Assembly (NCBI GenBank): GCA_004151065.3
Contig: NWUY0300065410.1
Location: forward strand, 1 to 28,492
From: Larix sibirica
Taxonomy: Eukaryota; Streptophyta; Pinopsida; Pinales; Pinaceae
Length of the DNA: 28,492 nucleotides
Reading direction: 5' to 3'
Shown here: piece after piece, positions 21,072-28,492 of the stretch
Layout: each line of letters begins with the position of its first letter
Position numbering within the stretch: the first letter of the stretch is position 1
Made by a program: the position numbers and the translations under genes
Notes under the pieces: generated by a model
Database searches by the model: none
Told to the model about the DNA's origin: nothing
What the model saw: the letters and a program-made list of their open reading frames with translations, nothing else

Positions 21072-21545
21072 TGGATTTCACACATTAGGAGTCACATACA
21101 CCTATCCACTATTGAAACTATATGATGACCCTAATATGTGTTGTGTCCATGTGTAACCTTCCTTGTGATGGCATTGATACCTCTCTACTCATCCCTTTGT
21201 GCTAGGCCACGTTCCTTGAGTCCCCCTACCTTGTCCTTGATATGAGACCTCTTAGGGATGTCTAGCACATTGTTAGGGTCTATGGTTGCTTTCACCCCCT
21301 CCTTCTTCGACACTTGGTTGATGGTTTGGACCACTTTGAACCTCAAGGCACTTGTTTTGGGTACTTCGTTACTCTATGGGTTAAGCTTTGGGCACAAACT
21401 TGTGATTGGGCCCATGGTTACATAGGATGCATCATCATGGGTCAATGATGACCCAAATCCATTTTGGTTTTTATTATAGTGTCAAACGAGTCAAATCTTT
21501 CTTAACTATTCCTTATCTCAAAGAATTAACGTTGCTTGAATACAA
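21072..21545. repeat. Dispersed repeat, copy 2
   Basis: Same strand and order as copy 1 at 9272-9720, with many substitutions and small indels. Both copies lack coding domains. The two could be fragments of one family or very decayed direct repeats of a larger element; no primer-binding site or terminal TG/CA was found to support an LTR reading. Confidence 0.75.
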
Positions 21546-22077
21546 GGTTCCATCGTTATAGCCCATTCTCCTTTGGTCAAGTTTTCTGCTGGCACATGTC
21601 AAGTTTTTGCAATAGTATTTTTCATATTTGCATCAATTTTGGGTTGCGTTTGCATCGTATGCACGAATCACGCTAAAAACATTAAAAAAATTGTATTATT
21701 TTTCCTTGTGTCATGTCTACATTAATGTGTTGGTAATTATGTCATTCTTGCACCAAAATAATCATGCATTGAGAATGTCGTGTTTGCATTGTGTTGTTTC
21801 GATATAGCATCTTATTCATACACACATAGTGTTGTGTTATCGTCACTATAACATCATGGTATAGTATTTGATAAAAAAACTATATATTTTAAAAGATTTT
21901 CTTTTTAAAGGGAAGATTCAAACTCCCGTCCCACACTACGACGCTTCTCTACTCCACCTTTTGCACGTCTTTATGCGATTGTACTTTGAATGTTTGAGTT
22001 TCTATAATTCATATTGACCCTATGTAATTTGTTTATGTAATTTGTTTAATCTAGTATTATCATCAATAATAATACCA
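21546..22077. other. Mostly featureless, with a tRNA-like patch and a small tandem repeat
   Basis: A 13-bp unit tatgtaatttgtt is duplicated in tandem at 22021-22046. No coding domain. Confidence 0.5.
21905..21975 (-). mobile_element. tRNA-like (SINE head or decayed tRNA) on the minus strand
   Basis: The minus strand reads aggtggagtagagaagcg (box-A and D-arm like, about 21959-21942), then gcgtcgtagtgtggg, then gggagtttgaatcttccc (box-B and T-arm like). This order resembles a tRNA gene lacking part of its anticodon arm. A SINE tail was not identified. Confidence 0.35.
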
Positions 22078-22244
22078 TATCTTGTAGGCGAAAGCTAAGC
22101 ATTGAGCTGCAGAGCATTAAATGTGGCGGCTCAATGCTTAGGGTCGGTTGGATCTAGAGATTCTCCAGATCTAACGGACCCTAAGCATTGAGTTGCGGCA
22201 TTTATTGCTCTGCAACTCAATGCTTAGCTTTCTCCTATCTTGTA
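22078..22244. mobile_element. Palindromic foldback MITE, Mutator-like, with perfect 9-bp target duplication
   Basis: The element spans 22087-22235 (149 bp). It is flanked by identical tatcttgta at 22078-22086 and 22236-22244. The element is one inverted repeat: 74-bp arms around a single central base (22161), with 64 of 74 positions matching by eye count. Ends read GGCGAAAGC and, inverted, GGAGAAAGC. A 9-bp duplication and ends starting GG point to the Mutator superfamily. Each arm also holds two inverted copies of ctaagcattgag(c/t)tgc, so four copies lie in alternating orientation (22095-22110, 22126-22141, 22181-22196, 22212-22227). Non-coding; transposase would be supplied in trans. Confidence 0.92.
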
Positions 22245-22684
22245 TGATTTGATACAATCAAAGTACATCACACTTAACGTACCAAGTATATTACAACATG
22301 GGAGAGTACATATATTTCTATGAAAATAATAGCTAAATCGTATTTTTGAACATTTTAAGTGTTGAATTGATCATAATTTTTGGAAAGAAATCTTTTTGAA
22401 TGCTCGTTTTCAAATAAGTAGTCATTTGAAATCAAAGCAACAATTTCTCATATTGATGAGAATTACATCAAATGCATCCAATTCTTCTATTCTTATTATA
22501 TAGAAGAAAGTAATTATTGCTCAGATGTGGGTGAATCACTATCTACTTTACTAGTTGCTTCCAAAGTGATGTTTCATGATTTTGTTGATTCATTTATGTG
22601 ATATTTGATTGGTGTTCATTAGAGTCTTGAGAAAAAAAACCAACTTCAATGAATGAGAGAAAATTCAAGGATAGCATTGGGTTG
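22245..22684. other. No recognisable feature
   Basis: AT-rich sequence between the MITE and the minus-strand LINE ORF1 relic. Confidence 0.5.
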
Positions 22685-23316
22685 TTAGTTAACAATGTAT
22701 TTCAATGCAATATCATTTACATCATATACATACACATTGTTCTCCACTAGCAATGTATTATTATGTTCCTTGCACCTTGTAGTACCCTCATCTTCCTCGA
22801 CAAGTTTAGCCTCGACATCACCCAAGTCCTCCTCTACCAACTTTGGAGGAAGTTCATCTAAAATTTTGTGTGTAATATTGTCCAAGAGGATTTTTGTAGC
22901 CCTGAACTTGTTTCCTAAAAGGTTCATCACAAACCTTTACATCACGACCATATTGATGGAAACAAATGCACTAAAATGGTGTATTAGGTGTTTGAGTATT
23001 TGAGAACATACCACCCCATCCCTTACATTATCCAATGCTCATAAAGACCGTCTTTCAACTCTACCCCCAACAACACTTTAGCGATTGTCGTCCTTACATC
23101 CTCCTTAAACCATAGATCAATGTAGATTGTCATACGTATCTGGTTACCCAAAGTTATAAGTCCTTCAATAGTCCAAAACTCCACTAGCAAACCTATAAAA
23201 TTTACCCAAACATGGATGACGATATGAGTCTGTGATATGTGGTCAAAGCATGGGTGTCGAGGTTTATAATTTAAGTACATTGAGCCCCCAAACTAACAAC
23301 CATTTAATATCATGGC
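22685..23316 (-). pseudogene. LINE ORF1 relic: DUF4283 and zinc knuckle
   Basis: From 23316 the minus strand reads AMILNGC, a stop, GGSMYLNYKPRHPCFDHIS, VIHVWVNFIGLLVEFWTIEG, LGNQIRMTIYIDLW and KVLLGVELKDGLYEH. These match the second half of DUF4283 in plant LINE ORF1 (W-x-P-x-F-D-P, W-V-x-F, E-x-W, G-N-x-x-G, Y-x-D). After a shift the knuckle CICFHQYGRDVKVC follows at 22970-22929; the usual Gly-His is Gly-Arg. A Glu-rich tail runs to 22685. It has the same strand as the LINE 3' end at 19.05-20.5 kb but lies more than 2 kb upstream of it, so both may come from one internally deleted and reinserted element, or from two. Confidence 0.85.
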
Positions 23317-23689
23317 AACATCAATCTCTAATCAAAATACAAATTTTAGCCACCCTTTCACGAGTATATGAAAAGAGGGGCCATACCTTATCATAGAAGC
23401 CTAAAATTCCTAAAGTTGAGAGTTCAATCTTTCTGGTGCCATTTTCCTTCCAAATAATTTTTTGACTAGGGTTTTGCTAGAATAATCAAGAATTTATCTC
23501 ACCTATATATCTTCATCGAGCAACAATAATATCACACCTGCCCTACCAACTTTGCACAACCCTCCATCCCTTTCTTCTTTTCTCCTTAACCTAAACACCT
23601 TCATCCACCTTCTATTCACAAGGTCCACCCACTAAAATTTCCATATCAAGAGTTTTTCTAATGAAGGATTCACCTCTTGGCATTACCAT
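23317..23689. other. Poorly resolved stretch 5' of the LINE ORF1 relic
   Basis: Minus-strand frames carry many stops. It may hold the decayed N-terminal half of DUF4283, but no motif could be fixed. Confidence 0.35.
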
Positions 23690-24174
23690 AAGACCTCCAC
23701 CTCTTCTAGTTGTCCATTTTGTAGTAGGCCATGGTAACTTGTAGTGTGGAAACCGCCATCTCTTTCATTGGCCACCTGAGAGATAGAAATAACTAGAGAA
23801 AAACCACAAGTGTTCTCCCTGAGACCACATGTAGTGAAGTTACCTCGATTTCTACCCTCATCTTCAACGACCTATACAAAGGTACCTCCTTCCACCTGAA
23901 TAGATACGAGTGCTTTGAAATAATTTTGAGACTCATCCGGTGCATCATGTGGGAACCTTAAAGGATCACTATACAAGGTCTCATATGTTATCTTATGACC
24001 TAAGTTTGACAACCAATATGTAGTTGTAACTATATATTCAAAAACTTAGATTCCATCTGTAGGGTCATCTAAGTAGTCCAATGGTTGGATGTCTTCAAAT
24101 TCAACCTCTAAGATTTCGATCCTTCGTCCATATCCAAAAGGAATTAAGATAAATCCCTCAACTAAAATGTATAG
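23690..24174 (-). pseudogene. Unidentified minus-strand reading frame
   Basis: One frame runs about 160 codons with only two stops: FGYGRRIEILEVEFEDIQPL (about 24135), a stop, then LGHKITYETLYSDPLRFPHD, ESQNYFKALVSIQVEGGTF, a stop, and VVEDEGRNRGNF. The run is too open for random AT-rich DNA, so it was probably coding. It sits just 5' of the minus-strand LINE ORF1 and just 3' of the CACTA relic, so it could be an N-terminal part of the first or a C-terminal part of the second. No family recognised. Confidence 0.4.
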
Positions 24175-24459
24175 TTATTTGTGAATTACATTTGCACAAA
24201 TATGTGCACATTCTTGGAGCATTTATTTGCATTGTGTTGGTCTCTTCCTCTTCTTTTCAGTCTTCCTCTACTTTATTTTCTTTGATATTTACATTTTGAT
24301 TCCTTTTACCTACCATTCTTTCAAAGTAATCTTATATTTAGTATTTTTTTGGCATTTTTTATGCGTCATCATTACGGTGAGCCTTGATTAGTACATGGTC
24401 ATGGTCAATCTAACAATGACCACCTTCATCAACATTATTGTCTACTAGAAATATGTCAC
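24175..24459. other. Spacer
   Basis: No feature recognised. Confidence 0.4.
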
Positions 24460-25931
24460 AAGGAAACCTCATATATGAGGGTTATAATTTTGTCTCACAC
24501 TCTCATTATGTTTCGGTTCATCACCTTGGTTGTTCTCCCAACCCATGTTCATTAATCTCATGTAGCGTTGCATCATCAATATAGGCCTTGCTCTCGATTG
24601 GAAATGTAGTACAAGCCTCCCCATTAGTTCTAGAATATATGGATAGAAAAATAAACACATAAAATGTAACATTATTTCATCATTTATAATGTACATCCAA
24701 TCATAAACTATAATCAAAATATATATGCATAAGCCGATTACTTGCTCACAATGGCATGGGGAAATGTATGGCTTTCTGTTCTTTGGAAACAATTGTGTAA
24801 AGTCTATGGCATACAAACTATTTGATAGTATCAATCTTTCTCAATATCTTATTATATGAGTCAAAGCATTTACACTTGAAGATTATCATAATAATTTGTT
24901 GGACTTTTCCAACATAGTCAAGATGTGATCCAATCAAGTTTAATTAGTAGCAACACCATAATCAAAATTCAATCTCAATGGGTCTACAAATTCAATGTGA
25001 AAATGTTGATCATTAAACCACATATTGTTATATATGTTCATCTCCCGTAAAGGGTGCAATATACAAACAATGTGTCATGCTTTTATTAATTCAAATATTT
25101 TGATATGAAAAACAATTGAATGTATAAGGACAACTTATAATCATACATGCTTACCATTTTTTTGCATCCTCTTTTTATGTTCAGTTCATCCAAAAATACA
25201 TTTTCATTATATCAAAGTGAATCCTCTCAATTCTTCCTTTAACAAACAAATTGGACATTTCTTACTCCATTATCGCTATGATAGTCGATTCTTCCTTTAA
25301 CAATCATATTGGACATTTCTTAATCAATTTATCACTATGATAATTTGGGGAATAGTGTAATGTGAGTGTTTTCTCTTGAAAATTTTCTATTACTTTTAAT
25401 AGTTCTTGTTTTTTTTTTAAATACTTCCCCATAAACTTACTCATTAAGTTGACATTTAATATTACAAACTTATCAATTGCATCTTCTTCTTCTGGATGCT
25501 TTAAAAAATTATGCATGGTTCGTGGAATGTATATATAAAAACAAAATAATATATTAATTCTAAAATAAAATAAAATAAATAATATTGTCTTTAATATAAT
25601 CACACACATAGATCTTTAGAGACCTTTTTCGCTTCAAGGGACTCTTCTACTCTTTCATATCCCTGATCAATATCTCATATATGGGATACATCAACATAAT
25701 ACTTTTGTAGTTAATCATTAAGAAGCAGAAGGACTCATGGATGATATGTCCTTCAACAATGCAACCCTCAAGACATGCCAATTGTTTCACAAATCCTTTA
25801 ATTATTGTTTTCACATACCTTTCTAAGAAGTACATTCGCCTTGTAAATCGAGCACCAACCTACTCAATCTCGTTAACTAAATGCACCAGTAGATGCACTT
25901 GCATGTCCATCAAATTTGAAAGGAATTGCAT
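24460..25931 (-). pseudogene. CACTA (En/Spm) TNP2-type transposase relic
   Basis: The minus strand from 25931 reads MQVHLLVHLVNEIE, a stop, then RRMYFLERYVKTIIKGFVKQ and EGCIVEGHIIHESFCF. This matches DUF4218 of plant CACTA transposases (H-L-x-x-H-L-V-x-E, W-M-Y-P-x-E-R-Y-x-K, E-G-C-I-V-E). After a decayed stretch (25609-25304, an open frame with a Lys/Glu-rich middle), DUF4216-like motifs follow: NFDYGVATN, LDYVGKVQQ and FKCKCFD (24922-24861), then IDFTQLFPKNRKPYISP with EQV (about 24810-24745). The order DUF4218 then DUF4216 is the family order. The catalytic N-terminal part and the CACTA terminal repeats were not seen. The relic cannot be active. Confidence 0.8.
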
Positions 25932-27000
25932 TTAAAAAATACAAACTATATTTGCAATTTCATCTTAACATCTTCTTATGCTATCTTCATAATTTATGTT
26001 ATTATGACTTTTATTGCAAATTCAGAAATTCGACATCACATTGAAGGTTTCTCCGATCTAGTCCATGTGAACTCTACCCATAGGTATGATTTGAAATACT
26101 AATTGACAAAAAAAACAATGAAATTCATCTCACTTCAACCCAACACACTAGGCAACCCAAGAGAAAAGATACCAAACATAGCCAACATGTTCCAACACTT
26201 TTCCAAATCTGAAATCACTTTATTTACAACAAATTTACATAAGTAAATATGCTTTCTTATCTTCTATATACATATTAAATCACCTCGCAATTTCAGCGCT
26301 ATGTTATGTTAAATCAATGTGAACAAGTTTTGGAAATTACCCAGTCAAGTAGATAATGCAAGCTGAAAATCAAATATGCACTTGAAAATATTTTGGACAC
26401 CTAGAAACTATATATATATATATATGAAGTACATGTTCATACTAACAACTTATCACAAGCTAGTACAATCTTGAATATCTCCAAAACCCTATCTAGGGAA
26501 AACTAATAAAATGCTAGGCACCACCAAAGATCCACAACAAGCTAGCATCAACACCTTCAAGTCCTCCTTGGCTTCAACAATCTTGTATCACATAAGTTTT
26601 CCACATTAGCATGGTTGCATTTCTTAGGTTTTGAAAACCTTATCCATGTTGCATCACAAGTAAATGCCAAGAAAAATCTAGTGATAGCCACCAAATCTAG
26701 ACACATATCCTAGGTTTTGAGTCCACAAGTCTTAGGTATTAATCTTCTGCATCAACACAAGCACCAAGACCACCATAGAACACTAAGTATACAATAACCG
26801 ATTCTTTTTCCAAGCAAAGCATTACACCAATTTTGAGACTCATCGATCTCCTCTTTGCATGATCTTTCTCTAGCCTTACATCCCAAAAGAATAAGGCTCC
26901 AAAACCATGCAAGGTAGTAGCTCCACTCTCCATGCCTTCTACCAAGGTAGAAACCTTAGTGCATCATAAGAAGAAACCCTACCATCACACAAGACCAATT
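25932..27000. other. No recognisable gene
   Basis: No CACTA catalytic-domain motif could be found upstream of the DUF4218 relic. Short frames on both strands have no domain. Confidence 0.5.
26409..26425. repeat. (TA)n microsatellite
   Basis: Seventeen bases of alternating T and A. Confidence 0.9.
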
Positions 27001-27042
27001 TACCCTAGAAAATTCAAGATGTCTCTCTTTCCCCTTGTCTTC

Positions 27043-27092
27043 TCCTAGGGTTTCCTCATCAACCCTTACATCATGCTCCTAGGGTTTCCTCA
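27043..27092. repeat. 16-bp direct repeat, two copies
   Basis: The text tcctagggtttcctca occurs identically at 27043-27058 and 27077-27092, 34 bp apart. It lies about 90 bp downstream, in minus orientation, of the TATA-like site at 27168-27176. Confidence 0.85.
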
Positions 27093-27167
27093 CGAACCTT
27101 AATGTCTCTAAGTCAAGTACAAATAAGAGTGCAGTGATGATATGAAAATAAGATATTTCTCCTCCCT

Positions 27168-27176
27168 TATATATAC
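27168..27176 (-). promoter_or_regulatory. TATA-like element, possible LTR promoter
   Basis: The minus strand reads tatatataagggagg, close to a plant TATA box with a purine-rich follow-on. The surroundings (about 26950-27250) look like a U3/R segment, but no second LTR copy, primer-binding site or gene start was found. It could be chance in AT-rich DNA. Confidence 0.3.
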
Positions 27177-27199
27177 AAGTAGGTGAGGGAGGCTAAAAT

Positions 27200-28492
27200 A
27201 AAATAATTAGGACATGTGTCCATACACATAGTCGGCAAGGCAACCCCACATGAAGCACTCTACAAATTTGGTTTATCCAACCCCCAAAGTGAAATTCATT
27301 TTCAAGCATGATTCTCCTTAGGATCAACGCCCCTTCTCCAATATGGTGTGTTCTCTAACAAGTTTTTAGTCCAACGTTCCCTCTTCCACGGTGGTTTGAT
27401 ATCCAAGTGTCCTCAGGCCAGGAAATCCTCCTCTAATTGTGTTCCATATGTCATATCATATACACAATTCTACTCTCATGTGTACCAATGTGGTCACTAA
27501 AATCCAGTGATCTTCCACAACGAATGTGTCTGGGTCCATCACCAACCTCCATGAAGTATACTCCTCAACCTAAGGATCCTCAAGTCAAGTGGCCAACCTC
27601 TAAGGTATATATCACATGGTCTCAATATCCCTCCTCCAAGTTCTCAACACTCCTCCTCATAGGCACCTAACTCCCTTGATTGAGCAACTAACTTCCCCAT
27701 TATGTGCACCTAATGGGTTAGTCAACACACCAATCATAGTAACAACCTCCTAGGTAAGGACACCATGCAGACACTCTAACCGAGGTCAAACATCCACCCA
27801 ATCTAAGCCATCCATATATCCATGAAGCATTTCCAAGGGAGTGGGGCTAGGAGACGTAACACTCTCCTAGAAAGGTCAAAACACATTTAGAGTAACCCCA
27901 AAAGCTAGCACTCTATCTTTATAAGAAAAATGTTTTTTGTAACACCCATCAACTCCCTCTAAAACTATAACCTATAACTCCACTGCTTCTAAAAAGATGA
28001 AATAATCCTCCTCAATCATGATAAAACATCATAAATATTCTGTAAGATCCATGACCATAAGTATAGGTCTACACATTTCGACAACCTAAATATACATTGT
28101 TTCCACTATATCCCTCGAAGTTTTATAAAAATGTTCCCCCTTTCATTAACTTCCAACACCACTCTAGTTGAATTAATGACTAATTCATCATCATTTACAT
28201 TCTTCTTAATTTTTATCTTCTAAGGATGTCCTATTTCCTCACTGTTTGTCCTTGCACAACATTTCAAAATCCAAAGTTTGAAACATGTTAGCAGTCATTA
28301 TTCAGAAGCATTGTTAGTAAGAAGTCAAACAAAACCAGGCTCATGTTTATAACCTTTCGATCCGCATAATTCCTATGTTTGCAATAATTTCTTCAATATT
28401 TTTTGCTCTTCCTTATTTAGATTTCTAACAATCTTATAGTTTTTTCTTAAGTTTTTTCTCTACATGACACGCATAAACCAATACACATCATT
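27200..28492. other. No recognisable feature to the right edge
   Basis: Moderately pyrimidine-rich sequence with frequent stops. The open frame at 27437-27670 has no domain. No element boundary could be fixed. Confidence 0.5.

Noticed and set aside
22695-23003. 102-codon plus-strand ORF
   Set aside because: It is antisense to the minus-strand LINE ORF1 tail and zinc knuckle.
1-28492. CRISPR arrays, bacterial operons, rRNA genes or intact tRNA genes
   Set aside because: No regularly spaced repeats with unique spacers, no ribosome-binding-site-led gene series and no full cloverleaf were found; the window is eukaryotic.

Overview
This looks like seed-plant nuclear DNA, AT-rich and full of old transposable elements. 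The decayed plant-type LINE, LTR, CACTA and MITE remnants, the plant-style splice sites, the tRNA-iMet primer-binding site and the lack of any long intact ORF support this. The density of very old, unpurged elements would suit a gymnosperm such as a conifer, but that is inference and no taxon marker was seen. There is one 60-base assembly gap (16042-16101).

Left part (1-3.2 kb): the only convincing host-gene signal. On the minus strand, three exons (2432-2324, 2181-2046, 1161-1058) join in phase through GT-AG introns. They encode the acidic N-terminal part of a protein that resembles the nucleolar ribosome-biogenesis factor UTP25/DEF. A SINE-like insert lies in intron 2. A short plus-strand ORF with a mitochondrial-presequence look starts about 590 bp upstream, so the two could share a promoter.

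4.7-8.3 kb: a plus-strand plant LINE fossil with ORF1 (DUF4283 and zinc knuckle), endonuclease and reverse transcriptase; its 3' part is missing. 9.05-9.27 kb: a decayed copy of exon 2 plus intron of the left-hand gene, abutting a dispersed repeat (9.27-9.72 kb) with a second copy at 21.07-21.55 kb. 10.09-12.81 kb: a complete but old 2.7-kb LTR retrotransposon that carries only a gag-like coiled-coil region and no pol. 14.2-15.5 kb: a GC-richer island with a minus-strand coding relic of unknown family.

Right part (16.1-28.5 kb): a minus-strand coding relic of unknown family with short protein repeats (17.5-18.75 kb); the 3' end of a minus-strand LINE (zf-RVT and RNase H, 19.05-20.5 kb); a 149-bp near-perfect palindromic MITE with a perfect 9-bp target duplication (22.08-22.24 kb); a minus-strand LINE ORF1 (22.7-23.3 kb); an unknown minus-strand reading frame (23.7-24.2 kb); and a minus-strand CACTA transposase relic (24.46-25.93 kb). 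The last 2.5 kb shows only a TATA-like, LTR-like patch and a microsatellite.

The pieces do not work together as a pathway. The window is a layered record of insertions beside one gene end. The best second looks are the palindromic MITE, the gag-only LTR element, the exon-plus-intron duplication and the GC-rich unknown relic. All alignments were done by eye.
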